In this document: one piece after another, positions 33,530 through 45,097 of the stretch | How positions within the stretch are numbered: the first letter of the stretch is position 1 | Layout: every line of letters starts with the position of its first letter | Position numbers and translations under genes: made by a program | Source of the DNA: Malania oleifera | Taxonomy: Eukaryota > Streptophyta > Magnoliopsida > Santalales > Ximeniaceae | NCBI RefSeq assembly: GCF_029873635.1 | Contig: NC_080422.1 | Coordinates: 7,533,764 to 7,597,763, forward strand | Reading direction: 5' to 3' | Length of the DNA stretch: 64,000 nucleotides | Notes under the pieces: model-generated | Databases searched by the model: none | What the model saw: the letters and a program-made list of their open reading frames with translations, nothing else | Told to the model about the DNA's origin: nothing

Positions 33530-35347
33530 ACATCTCTCTTACCTTCTCTCTTCAATTTTGGCTTCATTCTTTGCGGGTTTGACGATCGGAAGCCGCCACG
33601 CTACTCCTAGGAAGATTCTCTTCAAATTTGCTGGAGTAGTTTGTTGGTTAGGCAAACTTGGGCACCATCCCAAAATCCGGGCAAGCTAGTTATTTTAAAC
33701 TTTATAAGTTATTTGGTATTGTTGGACTAGGGAAAATGCTTTAGATAGTATTATATAGAAGTTTGGTTGGGGAAAATGCAATTTCAGGGTATTGAACTGG
33801 GGAACACACGAGTGTAGATTTGGAGTATTTTGTGGGCTTCACAATAAGTCAGGTAAGGGGATAAATTAAGTTAGTATTTTCATTTATTATTATGAATTAA
33901 AAAACATTTATGATATAGAACTAAGTTTGAAAATACTGTCGTTGAACATGGAAATGATTTGAACTCATTTTCTATGGAAATATGATTGTAGAATTAATTA
34001 TGAGTTTATATGGCTATGTATATTTGTGTGGCATGAGTATACTATTTCCATAAGAATTATGCTATATTGAAATAGTATGAGTTTTTCCAGATAAGTATGT
34101 TATAGCGGTTTTCAGGAAAACCCTAAAAATAGTACCAAAAATATGTTTTAAAGATTATGTTAAATAATGCAAGAATATATGTTTATGATGTTATGAATTA
34201 TGTTGGCGTAGATGTCGTAATCCTTATGTTATGAAATATGCCGGTGTAAATGCCGTGATTCTTTTGTTATGAAATATGCCGGCGTTGATGCCATGATTAT
34301 TATGTTATGAATTACACCGGTGTTGATTCCATGATTACGTATGATATATAAGAAATCATGAAATATGTTTACGTCAGATATTACTCTGAAACACGATACA
34401 ACTATTTTTAATATGGAATGTATTATATGTTATCAGAATCTAGATAACTTATTTTAGTTTTATGAAGCACAGTACCGTAGCTATATGTTTATGATTATGA
34501 ATATTTTAGTACTACCACACATCTTATGTAGAGTGTGGGAGATGGCAGTCGATGTGGCTTTATGGGAGTATTGTAGTTCCCTTGGTAGACCGAAACAGGT
34601 GGAACATGCCCATCGTACTTACAGACTTATGTTTGACTTAGCATGGTTAGCCAGCCATTGCTAGGTCCCGCCTTCGGGTCGCACAACCCTATTATATGGG
34701 AAGACATGACGACAACTAACTAACTATCTATCCTGGGTAATAAGTTACGTATGATATGATTATATAAGATGATTTTTCAGTACAGAAATTTAGTATGATA
34801 CACTATGTTATGATAAACCATGTTTTATGCAATGTCTACAACTGTTATACCAGTTATAAATTATGTACTGTTTATATGTATACCACGAAAAATACTCATG
34901 TTGCTACACATTGATATTAATTTTTCTCCCTTTCTAAGAGGTGTCTCACCCCAACATTATAAACTTTTTATGAAATCCAGGTAAGAGGGCAATAGAGCCC
35001 CGCAGCAGTAGAAGTGGATTAAGCTACCCTGTCTGTGGGATAAGTGGATAAGCTAGGGTCAGATAGATTTTTGGGTGGAGACCCTAGGAGTACTTTTCGG
35101 TCTTTTTTTTGGTGGATGACTGTATGTATATGTATATGGCAGATTTAGTAGAACTCTTGTATGGTTTCTTGTATTTATGACATGTATATAATTTTATGTT
35201 TCTCGCTACTTAGGTATCAAAGTTTTATGACAGATACATCCCTAGTACCCACGGGTCCAGGTTGACTATGACTATGCCAGTTTAGCTGGCTATTATATAT
35301 GTTATTATGTGGAAAAAAAATATATGAAAAATAGGCAGGTCGTTACA
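33130..35347 (+). repeat. Gypsy C 3' LTR
   Basis: It begins TGTAATGACCTGAAG and ends GGTCGTTACA and has the same landmarks as the 5' copy: palindrome cluster 33210-33400, TATA-like TATAAATA 33412-33419, CT run 33461-33526, repeat of about 40 bp at 34195-34345 and conserved block 34666-34690. Confidence 0.92.
33461..33526. repeat. (CT)n microsatellite
   Basis: A pure CT run of 66 bases lies in the gypsy C 3' LTR. The serine-leucine ORFs over it are artefacts. Confidence 0.95.
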
Positions 35348-35962
35348 TTTTAATTTATGTGTTCATAAAAGATGAATGCTCCCCCAGAGTTATGCACTAA
35401 TTCATTTTATGCCTTTTCTATTTTTTAAGCTCTTTAGTCAAGTGTTTTAATATTTTCAATGATTCAGACTCGGCTTTACATGATTAGGCTTAGAGGACCA
35501 AAAAGTCACAATGAATATTTCTTTCAATGTCATAAGCCTACGATGCCTTTTCTCTTATGAATTTCAATATATAAAAGGCCCCAAGTTGGAATGACTTTTG
35601 GTTTAAACTGCATGTACATAGGTCACTTTGAGATATACGCATTTATCAAGATTAGGACCTAGGCAACTTACTTTAACATGCTATAGCCAATATTTTTTTT
35701 TTATTTTATGTTTTACCCCATCAATATAATATATATGAATTAAATTCAGATTGGATAAGACACTTAAATGTTTGTATTGGCTTGCTTCCCTATGATTCTT
35801 AGTATAACAATAGTAGTGAGTGCATATACTAAGATTTGACATTTGAAGCCCAAACCACTTTCCAAGCTTATAGTCATCACTACCCCCTATTGCTAATCCT
35901 AAATGCTAAGGAAGAATTGTGTGATCATGTAATTCATGTTTGAGTAAGTTCTTCCTTAAATT
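35348..35962 (-). other. Sirevirus B internal non-coding piece
   Basis: Sirevirus B resumes after the TTTTA duplication. No ORF is convincing. CTCCCC-type motifs at about 35388 and 35884 resemble further PPT copies. This is where pol would be expected between gag (35963 and above) and the 3' region, and no pol motif is seen. Confidence 0.55.
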
Positions 35963-36453
35963 TCAAGGGGTTTGCTTTCTTAACAATTCATACCATTTTT
36001 TGTCTTTGATTCTCGATGGGTTAGGAGTCGATGATTCTTTGACTTTCCGTACTCGTTTGGGTTTCACACCTTTTCTTTTAAATGGGCAATCAAATTTTGT
36101 GTGCCCCTTCTTTTTACACAAGACACATATGGTGTGAGTATATGCACCATAGGAGGTACTAGCATAATGTTTAGATTCTTTTACGAAGTAACTCATGTAT
36201 AGGTTCTTTCTTTTCCTGTTTTTAATTCCATTATAACCTATACCTTCTTTATCTAAGGTCATCTTTTGTGAACCTAATAACTTATCAATGTTGTTTTTTA
36301 CTTTAGTAAAAGTGTAGATGATCTTAGCCTGGTCTTCTAATTTTCTTTCAAGATATTGAATTTTAAAATTCTTTAATTCTTTGCAAACATCCTATAATTT
36401 TACAAATTCATTGGTCAGTTTGTTTGCCTTACACTCAAGTTCTAAAATAAGAA
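35963..36453 (-). pseudogene. gag: Sirevirus B Gag C-terminal part with CCHC knuckle
   Basis: The minus-strand frame 35963-36262 encodes a basic Gag tail with the zinc knuckle CVLCKKKGHTKFDC. It is preceded by the GIGYNG and YASTS segments also seen in Sirevirus E Gag. The part at 36263-36453 is Lys/Glu-rich and coiled-coil-like, with one stop at about 36393. It is interrupted at 36453 by Sirevirus E; the N-terminal part lies at 46836-47629. The protein ends at the stop near 35963, with no protease continuation. Confidence 0.8.
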
Positions 36454-38219
36454 TGAAATGAGAAATAACTTCCCAAAAGGGGAGGGGGGTGAATTGGATT
36501 CTTTTTAAATTTTAATAATTTTTAAGCTATTGATTTTAATTATCTAGAAAACAAGATATATAAACGATAACTACACTTAAAAATACTGAAATTTAAATTC
36601 ACAAGTCAATTAATGAAATCAACGTAATTCAATCACTCAACCAAAAATATTAGAGCTTTAGTTGATTTTTCTGTAAACTCTTAGTATGCACTTTACTTGA
36701 TCAAGATTTCCGCAGATTAACCAACGTACTCCATTTTTGGGTTTCCACAAATGATTAATCAAAACGTACTTTCTAAATATCAAGTACCTTTGTTTCTTTC
36801 TCACTTAAGAATCTGCAACCTGCACATTTAAATTATACCACAATAGCAAGTAAATAATATAAAGTAAAGCAGAGAGAAAGACACAAGATTTTTACGAGGT
36901 TCGGCTTCAACACAACCTATGTCCTCGCCTTTGGCAAAACACTAAAGGATTCCACTATATCAGTTCCGTTACCTGGTGGAACAATACCAATTTACAACCA
37001 CTCCTTCTGTTAGGTTAGAGCCCGCCTCTCCAAACAATAACCCTTTATTTGGTCCAACGATTCAACAACTCTGAATCGTTTAAGAATGATGATAAAGAAA
37101 TTTGTGTACAAAAAGAGAACTCTCACAATAGAGTAGATTAGTACAATGATGAGCTCACTTATACTCCAAAGTAATTCAAATATAAGAAATTTGAAGTTCA
37201 ACGCTTAGTATGAATTACCAAATGATTTTTCAAAGAAAATAAAAGATTCTGATTTTTTTAAAGCTTTGTTTCAAAAATATAAATCAATATCAGATCAGAA
37301 AGTTTACACACAAGAAAATTTTAGATCCTTTGAGAAATTTGAATATTTGAAAATTACTTGATCTAAAAACCTTTGAAAAGTAGCTTGATCTAAAAACCTT
37401 AAAGGTTGCTTGATCTTAAACTTTGAAGATTGCTGGATCTAAAACTTTGAAGATTTCTGGATCTGAAACTTTTGACGATTTCTGGATCTAAAACTTTTGA
37501 AAATTCCTTAATTTCAAAAACCTTTCAATATTGCCTCTATGATCATTATTTTAAACCTTTGAAGCTTTTGACTATTTATAGATGTTTTTAGAAGCCATCC
37601 ATTACTCCCAAAGATTCATAAATTTCATTTCCAAATATTTTGAAATAAATATTTTTAAAAACATGGTTTAAAAAATCTTCCATTCTTAAGCCCTTTTTAT
37701 TTATTAAAAAAAAACTTTTTAGAGTATATATGTTTAAAAAAATGGTTTAAAAAATCTTCCCTTCTTAAGCCCTTTTTATTTATTAAAAAAAAAAAAAATA
37801 CTTTTTAGAGTATATATGTTTAAAAAATATTTTTGATTTTCTATGAGCTTCAAACCACTTTATATTTGAGTTTAACCTTTGAAGTACTTACGTTAAGAAC
37901 ATCCTAAAATATAATTCCTTAATCTTCAATCTTGTTCTTCCATCATCTTTGTTGTTTAAATTATTTATTTGAGTTTTTCACTAGTATAATTTTATTCCTC
38001 ATGCTCTTTGTAATACATAAGCTTTTCTTTGTGTTCTTCAAGGATTCTTTGAAATCCATAAACTATACTTGTGTTCTTCAAGAATTCTTTCTAATCCATA
38101 GGCTTCTTTATGCACTTGGGCTTTGTCACTTTCCTGAAAAAATTTTACTTGAAACATATTAAACATATCATTGATTTGTTATCATCAAAATAAGAATTGT
38201 AAGCCTTATTAGGCCAACA
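36454..38219 (-). repeat. Sirevirus E 3' LTR
   Basis: The 1766-bp LTR reads TGAAATGAGAAATAACTTCC at the left and ends TAGGCCAACA. A TATA-like CTATTTATAG is at 37572-37581. A run of units around CTTGATCTAAAAACCTTTGA lies at 37330-37520, where other LTRs have palindromes. A poly-A/T stretch near 37680-37830 contains a duplicated segment of about 80 bp. Confidence 0.92.
37330..37520. repeat. Degenerate tandem repeat in the Sirevirus E 3' LTR
   Basis: About seven units of 25-30 bp based on GGATCTAAAACTTTGAAGAT recur. The 5' LTR has a shorter version at 45955-46115, differing in unit number. Confidence 0.75.
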
Positions 38220-38619
38220 ATCTCCCCCTTTTTGATGATGACAAATTGAGAGCAAAAATAATAAGCTTTTAATTTTTATGGCTCCCCCTATCAATATGCA
38301 TGATATATTTAAAGGTATAATTTATGCATATAAGTACAAAGAAACATCTATCCATAAAAAAAAAACTTCCTTTTAAACATTTCTATTAAAAGTCACAAAT
38401 CATAATAAAGGTTTACAAACCACCATCATATTTTTGCACTCACAACTTTCTCTTAAACATTTTCTCCCCCTTTGGACATCAATCAAAAAGGAGAAAAAGA
38501 GACAAAAACAGAGAAATGCTGCAAGTCAAAGTACTAGTTTTAGAATACCAAAGATAGCCTAGCTGATAAAACTTGAATACATAAAAAACACATAAAAGTG
38601 ATAGGTAAAAGCACATCAG
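38220..38619 (-). promoter_or_regulatory. Sirevirus E PPT and PPT-like motifs
   Basis: ATCTCCCCCTTTTTGATG (38220-38237) abuts the LTR and is the PPT seen from the plus strand. Similar motifs recur at about 38281 (GCTCCCCCTATC) and 38463 (TCTCCCCCTTTGG), the multiple-PPT signature of Sireviruses. Confidence 0.75.
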
Positions 38620-39876
38620 TTAGAGGTTTCCATATTTTCACTTTCATAATCTTCTTCTTCTTGTTCTTCTGATTCGTTATTTCATTCCTCTTGTTCACTG
38701 TCATTTTCTCCTTCTTCTTGTTCTCCAGATTCATCCTCACTAGATGTGGCAGAGCTGATACTCATAGGAGATTTTCCTTTAAAGGAGTTAGCTAACTATT
38801 GCTCAATCTTTTCAACCCGTTTATCAATTTGTGAACAGTGAGTTTCTATGGATGTAACCTTTTCTTGCAAAGTACCAAGACCAGATCTCATACCATCACT
38901 AAATGTCATATAATGGTTAAAAAATGAAACAAACCATGATGGAGTATCTAGATCAGGCTGAACTGAAGGTGTGGAAATAAATGATGAAGAAGGTGGTGGT
39001 GCAGATGGAACATTCCTATGTCCTTTATGGAACCACCCCTGAGGAGAATTTTTATAGCCCATCCATTTTAGAACAGTGTCAGAAAAGATATCATAGTACG
39101 TTTTGCTAGTAAAGTTGAGTGATGGAGTTAAAACATTAAAATGAGCGAAAACCATATTCAACATTCCTGCATATGGTAGGACAACTTGGGGAGCATCAAC
39201 TTTCATGATAATCCACTGTATGATCAAACTTGGAAGATCCATCTTCTTCCCTTTCAGAATGCACCACATTACAAAACAGTCCAGAAATGAAATGTGATCG
39301 TGAGAACTAGATCGTGGTAAAATGTTGTTTGTAATGAGGTTGTGCAAAATGAGGGCTTTCAAACTAAGCTGCTTATAAAGTGGAGGATGACCAAAGTTTA
39401 CTGGAGTGGCAATCATAACTAGTGGCAAAAACTCTTGTGGTGTAAATCCTTGAGCCATAATCCATTGCTTCTTAATAATATGAATCTCAAAATCCCCTGG
39501 CTTAATTCGAAGAATCTTTCCTAAAGATATGGGATTTAGATGGATGTCTTTCCTAAGCAAATTTTTTTTTATTCCATTTTCGCATCGCTCTATGTTTGCG
39601 TAAAAAAAATACATACAACATTAGGATAATAGCCTTTAGCTTGGTAGGTGATAAACTTATCCCATCCAATGTTCTTGAAAAGTTCAAGATTTCGGGAAAA
39701 TCAGAATTGAAGAATGTTACATCGAGTACCTTACCTAATATCGGTTCAGCTGAAGCAATTTGATTTCGATAAAGGTGCTTGGCGTGTGGAGTGACCAACC
39801 ATTTCTCCACCTCATTGTTATTTATTCTTGTGGAAGAGGAAGATCCTTTAACACCAACGGATTTTGATCTAGGCAT
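38620..39876 (-). pseudogene. Sirevirus E extra ORF between pol and 3' LTR (plant transposon-protein domain-like)
   Basis: Two overlapping minus-strand frames (39553-39876 and 38796-39614) form one protein split by a frameshift at about 39620-39690. It starts MPRSKSVGVKGSSSSTRI. The middle contains ILPRSSSHDHISFLDCFVMW and LKGKKMDLPSLIIQWIIMK. I recognise these as resembling the putative plant transposon protein domain (Transposase_32 family) found as an extra ORF in plant LTR elements. A Pro/Ser-rich stretch and a coiled coil (about 38800-38880, LGTLQEKVTSIETHCSQID) follow. Past a TAG at 38796-38798 the frame continues as an acidic Glu/Asp/Ser tail to about 38620. Its position is that of the env-like gene of some Sireviruses, but I see no clear signal peptide or membrane segment. 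The function is unknown and the family match is from memory of motifs. Confidence 0.6.
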
Positions 39877-40203
39877 GTTTGGATGAAGAAGAAAATCAAA
39901 GAAACTCTAAGTTAAGATCGGTGTTTGTGTGGATGAAGGATTTGATACTAGGTTGCAAGATGCTTTAAGCAAGATTTGTGTATGGAAAGTGATGGAGACG
40001 AAGGGTTTCAAAGAGAAAAAAATGAATGGTCAGGCGCCTGGTGGGTTTTAAAATGACTTAAAATAGGGTTTTAAACCCTACCCGCCGCAAGGCAGTCGCC
40101 TGCTTCAATGTGGCAGGCGCCTGTTTTTGTGGAATTTTGAAAGACAATAGCCAGGCAGTCGCCTGGTACCCTAGTGGCAGTCACCTGCCAACCATTACAA
40201 TTC
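39877..40203 (-). other. Sirevirus E spacer between the extra ORF and pol, with palindromic motifs
   Basis: The spacer includes several copies of CAGGCGCCTGG-like palindromes (about 40033-40187: CAGGCGCCTGG, GCAGTCGCCTG, GGCAGGCGCCTG, GCAGTCGCCTGG). Apart from these I see no feature. Confidence 0.6.
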
Positions 40204-41262
40204 CTAAATTACTTCATGACTATGAAGCATGCCCAATTCTTTTCTTATAAATATGAATCTTTCTTTCGACAAAGGTTTTGTGAAAATATCTGCTAATTGA
40301 TCATGCGTATTTACAAATTCCAGTACTATATCTTCGTTTTGTACATGATCTCTCAAGAAATGATGTCTTATATCGATATGTTTTGTTTTTGAGTGAGATA
40401 CAGGATTTTTTGAAATATTAATAGCACTTGTGTTATCACATTTGATAGGGATAGTTTGATATTGTATTTGAAAATCTTTTAACTGTTGTTTCATATACAA
40501 TGTTTGAGCACAACAACTTCCTGCAGCAATGTATTCTGCTTCTGCTGTGGATAATGTTACAGAATTTTGTTTCTTTGAAGACCATGAAACTAGAGAATGT
40601 CCTAGAAAATGACACGTTCTACTTGTGCTTTTTCTATCTATTTTACATTCAGCAAAGTCTGCATCTGAATAACTAATCATTTCAAATCCAGATTCCTTTG
40701 GATACGTTAAACCTAGTTCAAGTGTACCTAGGAGATACCTAAGAATTCTTTTGACTGCTATTTGATGTGATTCCTTTGGGGCTGACTGAAATCTTGCACA
40801 CATGCATACACTAAACATAATATCTAGCCTACTTGCTGTTAAATAGAGTAGGCTTCCTATCATTCCTCGATAATGCTTAGTATCAACTTGTTTCCCTTTT
40901 TCATCTTTGTCAAGACTAGTTGAAGTACTCATAGGAGTTCCTATGGGTTTAATTTCTTCCATATCAAACTTTTTTAACATGTCTTTAATGTATTTAGTTT
41001 GATTTATAAAGATTCCATTTTTTGCTTGTTTGATTTGTAATCCAAGAAAATAATTTAATTCTCCCATCATACTCATCTCAAACTCTTTTTGCATACATGT
41101 GGCAAATTATTTACATAGATCTTTATTTGTAGCTCCAAATATAATATCATCCGCATATATTTTAACTAATAACAAATCTTTGTTTTTAGTTTTAATGAAT
41201 AAGGTACTATCAACTTTTCCTCTAGTAAGTTCATTTTTAAGTAAGAATTTACTTAATCTCTC
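40204..41262 (-). pseudogene. pol: Sirevirus E RT C-terminal half and RNase H
   Basis: The open frame 40204-41094 encodes the RT thumb/connection and all of RNase H: GELNYFLGLQI, then the SYSDADFAECKIDRKST region, LVSWSSKKQNSVTLSTAEAE and HIDIRHHFLRDHV, ending ADIFTKPLSKERF and a natural stop near 40204. RNase H catalytic acidic positions appear present. Upstream, at 41110-41262, the RT catalytic box KIYADDIIFGA is intact. A TAA at 41107-41109 and another just before 41262 separate these pieces. It would copy the RNA and degrade the template. Confidence 0.9.
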
Positions 41263-41647
41263 TTACCAAGCTCTTGGAGCTTGTTTCAAACCATAAAGAG
41301 CTTTTGTCAATTTGAATACAAGGTTTGGATTTTTAGAATTCTCAAACCTTGGTGGTTGTTTGACATATACTTCTTCGTTTATATATCCATTAAAAAATGC
41401 ACTCTTCACATCCATTTGATATAATTCAAAATCCTTATGGGCTGCATAGGCTAAATAGCATCCTAATGGCTTCCATTCTTGCCACAGGTGCAAAAGTTTC
41501 ATCGTAATCAATTCCCTCTTCTTGATTATATCCTTGTGCCACTAACCTAGCTTTATTTCTCACAACAACTCTGTTTTCTTCATTCTTATTTCTAAACACC
41601 CATTTAGTTCCTATAATTGATTTATCTTTGGGTTTTGGTATTAGTTC
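41263..41647 (-). pseudogene. pol: Sirevirus E RT N-terminal half
   Basis: Frames here encode the start of copia RT. At 41520-41640 the segment ends in [19 protein letters not shown]. At 41263-41511 the fragment reads YQMDVKSAFFNGYINEEVYVKQPP and KALYGLKQAPRAW. A frameshift lies near 41490-41515, and a stop follows the PRAW motif at about 41261. All motifs agree with Sirevirus RT. Confidence 0.88.
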
Positions 41648-43231
41648 TCATACTTGACTTCTTTCAAATTGATTTAATTCCTTTTGCATAGTTATAATCC
41701 AAGAGTCATCATTTAAGGCATCTTCAATATTTTTTGGTTCATGTTGGGATAAGAAAGCATAATGAATGCAAATATTTTTTAGTGAGGCTCTAGTAGTTAT
41801 TCCTTTTGATGTTTTACCAAGAATTTGTTCTTTTGGGTGATTTTTGTCATATTTCCACTCTTTAGGAAGTTTCAGTTTCTCTGAAAGGTTTTCAGTTAAT
41901 GCATCATTGTTCTTTTCTTCTTTTATTTCAAGAACATCTCCCTTTTGTGAAGTGATTTCTTTTTCATCATTCATATCTTTAACGTTATAATGATTTGATT
42001 CATCAAAAGTTATATGAATTGATTCCATAATTGTAGAAGTTCTTTTATTATAAATCCTATAAGTTTTACTATTTGTAGAATAACCTAAGAAAATACCTTC
42101 AACCGACTTTGCATCAAATTTTCCTAGGTCATCTTTAGTATTTAATATAAAACATTTGCAACTGAATACCTGAAAGTAGGATATATTTGGTTTTCTATCT
42201 TTCCAAAGTTCATGTGGTGTTTTATCTATTTTTGATCTTATTGATACCCTATTTACAATATAACATGTTGTATTTACAGTTTCTGCCCAAAAATATTTAG
42301 GTAAACTATTTTCATTGAGCATTGTTTTTGCAATTTCTTGCAAAGTCTTATTTTTCCTTTCAACAACTCCATTTTGCTGTGGAGTTCTAGGTGCTGAAAA
42401 ATTGTGAGTTATTCCATGTACATTACAAAATTTATCAACTTCCTTATTTTTAAACTCTCTTCCTTGGTCACTTCTAAAGTTTGTTACATTATAACCTTTC
42501 TCATTTTGTAGTTTCTTGCATAAGGTTATTAATTGATTGCAAGTTTCATCTTTGTTTGCTAAAAAGATTACCCAAGTAAATCTTGAAAAATCATCTACTA
42601 TTACAAAAGCATATTGTTTTCCACCTAAACTTAAGGTTCTAGTTGGACCAAACAAGTCTAAGTGTAGGAGTTCTAGGGGTCTCTTGGTGGATATGAATTT
42701 TTTCTTTTTAAAACTTGTTTTTACTTGTTTTCCCTTTTGACAAGCATCACACATCTTGTCTTTTACATATTTAACGTTTGGTAATCCTTTTACAAGATTT
42801 TTCTTAGATAGTTTAGATAGTAGGTCTATGCTAGCATGTCCTAATTTCCTATGCCATAACCAACTCACTTCATTCATAGCTGTTAAACAAGTTATGTTTT
42901 GATTTGTTATTTTCTCAAGATTTATATAATAAACATTATTTATTCTATGAGCCATAAATAAGGTTTCTTTATTTTTGGGATTTTGGATAAGACATTTTTC
43001 TTTCATGAACATTACTTCGAACCCTTTATCACTTAATTGATTAATACTTAAAAGATTATGTTTTAGTCCTTCCACTAATAGCACATTATCTATAGTGAGT
43101 GAAGGTTCTTTACCAATTTTACCTTTGGCATTGTCGCCGAAAGTGATGTATTCCCAATCTTTTTGTTTTAAGGTGGTGAACTTGTTCTTGTCACCGGTCA
43201 TATGTCTTGGGCATCCGCTATCCAAGTATCA
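41648..43231 (-). pseudogene. pol: Sirevirus E protease remnant and integrase (long open frame)
   Basis: The longest open frame of the window (525 codons) begins in the protease, YLDSGCPRHMTGD, with the catalytic D-S-G intact. It has no ATG because it belongs to a gag-pol polyprotein. GAG_pre-integrase (LWHRKLGHAS, then CDACQKGKQ) gives the HHCC zinc site. The integrase core keeps its D, D and E: LLHLDLFGPT, FRSDQGREFKN and NGVVERKNKTLQE. The C-terminal part has FDAKSVEGIFLGYSTNSKTYR. Two TGA stops, where Trp is expected, bound it at 43229-43231 and 41648-41650. Integrase would insert the element's cDNA. This domain looks otherwise undamaged. Confidence 0.93.
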
Positions 43232-43351
43232 TCTGTACGTTGTCATTGTTGTCCTGAGGCAAACCTATAATGAGGGACACTATGTGTTAGTTTTTGGAAC
43301 TCAAATTCTTTTGACTTTCATTTTTTTACTGTTGGTTCCATTATTTGTTTT
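43232..43351 (-). pseudogene. Sirevirus E gag-protease linker
   Basis: The linker between Gag and protease keeps a recognisable VPKTNT segment. It contains a TGA (43301-43303) in a Trp position and another stop at its Gag end. No ATG or separate gene is present. Confidence 0.65.
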
Positions 43352-44360
43352 CTAATCTCCTTGGACTTTAAAATATTTCTTCTTTAATGAGCAATTAAAC
43401 ATTATATGACCTTTAGTCTTGCACATATAGCAAGTGGTGTGTTCATGTTTGTTATTTGATGAAGTGCTAGCATAAAACCTAGCTTCCTTATTAAAGTATC
43501 CCATGTATAGCTTTTTATTCTTTTTATTTGTTTTACCATTGTAGCCTATTCCTTCTTTATTTTCATGAAGCCTTTGCTGTCTAATCATCTTTTCAAAGTT
43601 CTCTTTACCTCTAGTAAAGTTATAGATAATCTTTTCCTTGTCCTCAACTATCTTTTTGAGTTCATTTATTTCTAAATCTTTCTTATTCAAACCATCTATA
43701 TGAGTTTTATCTAATTCTTGTTTTATTTCTTCTTCTAGCTTCTTAATATAAATATTTCTTTCTTCTTTAATAACTTTGAATGATTCTAGTTGCTTTACTA
43801 GTTCTTGATTCTGATCTTTCAAAGTTATATTTCTTTTAGACACTTTTATAAATCTTTTATGTAGTGAAAATAATTCAGTTTGTAATTCCTTATAAGAAGG
43901 CAAACTGTCACATGACTCATCACAAGACACATTTTGAGATTCTGTTGAAGAGTAATAAGAATTTACCTCTTCATCATTTGTCATGAAGCATATATTTGTC
44001 ATCTCTTGTTCACTTGATTCAGTTTCAGTTTCGCTGGAGCTTGAATCGTCCCAAGTAGCTTTCATTGCTTCCTTCTTTTTCTTCTTGTCCTTCTTGAATA
44101 ATGGACACTCCGATTTTATATGCCCTGGCTTTTTGCAATGATAACAGATTGGTAATTCATTCTTACCTTTATTTTCTTTCCTACTTGTATCTCCTTTTTC
44201 AGTTTTCTTTTTGTGAAATTTTCTAGGAAACCTTTTATTTCTTCTATAGAAGTTTCCTAGTCTCTTAGTAATGAATGCCAATTCATCTTGATCTAGGTCA
44301 CTTGTTTCGGTTTCTTCTCCACTAGAGCTATGGTTAGATGCCTTTAGAGCGATGGATTTT
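43352..44360 (-). pseudogene. gag: Sirevirus E Gag C-terminal part (two zinc knuckles, coiled coil)
   Basis: The frame 43352-44281 encodes a Lys-rich Gag tail. A CCHC knuckle CYHCKKPGHIKSEC lies at about 44106-44147. A Ser/Glu-rich stretch and a long coiled coil (about 43600-43900) follow, and a second knuckle CYMCKTKGHIMFNC (about 43387-43428) lies near the end. Two knuckles separated by a coiled coil fit the large Gag of Sireviruses. The frame is shifted by one base from the N-terminal part near 44370-44385. Confidence 0.88.
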
Positions 44361-45041
44361 TTATGCTTTGGTTTCGGGGTTTCTTTCTTTCAGTGTCATT
44401 TCATATGTAAGAAGTAAACCTATAAGTTCATCCAAAGACGTAGTCTTAAGGTTTCTACCTTCCGTGATAGCTGTGGCCTTTGGTTCCCAAATAGAGGGTA
44501 GACCTCTTAGAATTTTCCTAATCATTTCATATGTAGTATAGGTTTTTCCTAAGGCACTCAAAGAGTTTATTATGTGGGTAAATCTAGTGTACATGCTTGA
44601 TATTGTTTCTTTAGAATTCATTTTGAAGGTTTCGTATTCACTTGTTAGCATATCTATCCTATTGTTTCTAACATCGACGGTTCCTTCATAAGTTACTTCT
44701 AACTTATCCCAAATTTCCTTAGCTATTTTGCAAGTCGTGACTCGATTAAACTCATTAGCATCTAATGCACAATATAACGCATTTATAACACTTGCATTTA
44801 TCTGAAGCATTTTATAGTGTAAGTCTATCATGTCTTTCTTTTCTTTTGGAATGTGTTTTCCATCAACTAACTTAGTGGGGATAAGATTTCCATCCATAAC
44901 AACTTCTCAAGCTTTCCAATCCATGTGTTGGAGATATATTTCCATTCTCTTTTTCCAAAAAGTGTAATTGTGTCCATAAAAGATTGGTGGACGGGTTGAG
45001 GATTGTCCTTCACCAAAGGGTGCTACTTCAATGTTTTCCAT
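44361..45041 (-). pseudogene. gag: Sirevirus E Gag N-terminal part (UBN2-type)
   Basis: The ATG at 45041-45039 opens MENIEVAPFGEGQSS and the GHNYTFWKKRME segment typical of copia Gag starts. A TGA at 44907-44909 replaces a Trp codon. The following frame (44361-44897) holds the UBN2 Gag domain: KEIWDKLEVTYEGT, NRIDMLTSEYETFKM, and LRGLPSIWEPKATAITE. It ends in a frameshift. This part would form the particle shell. Confidence 0.9.
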
Positions 45042-45083
45042 TAGATCTTTTTATAGTTTCTTGTTAGGAATTTCTATAACTAA

Positions 45084-45095
45084 GCTCTGATACCA
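45084..45095 (-). promoter_or_regulatory. Primer-binding site of Sirevirus E
   Basis: Minus-strand TGGTATCAGAGC is complementary to the 3' end of initiator-Met tRNA and lies two bases inside the 5' LTR end. Confidence 0.9.
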
Positions 45096-45097
45096 AT

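Larger units (their letters stand above)
21380..35347 (+). mobile_element. Gypsy element C (Tekay-like), complete but inactive
   Basis: Two LTRs of exactly 2218 bp (21380-23597 and 33130-35347) bracket an internal region of about 5.1 kb once two inserted solo LTRs are removed. A perfect TTTTA duplication flanks the element (21375-21379 and 35348-35352). It has an initiator-Met PBS, gag, protease, RT, RNase H, integrase, a chromodomain-like tail and a PPT. In the first 186 LTR bases I count about 18 differences between the copies, mostly transitions at CG sites. All coding parts have stops, so this is an old dead copy. Confidence 0.92.

Noticed and set aside
37010..37201. 63-codon ORF present in both Sirevirus E LTRs (also 45652-45843)
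   Set aside because: Both copies are only the duplicated LTR sequence. There is no domain, and preservation is explained by recent common origin.
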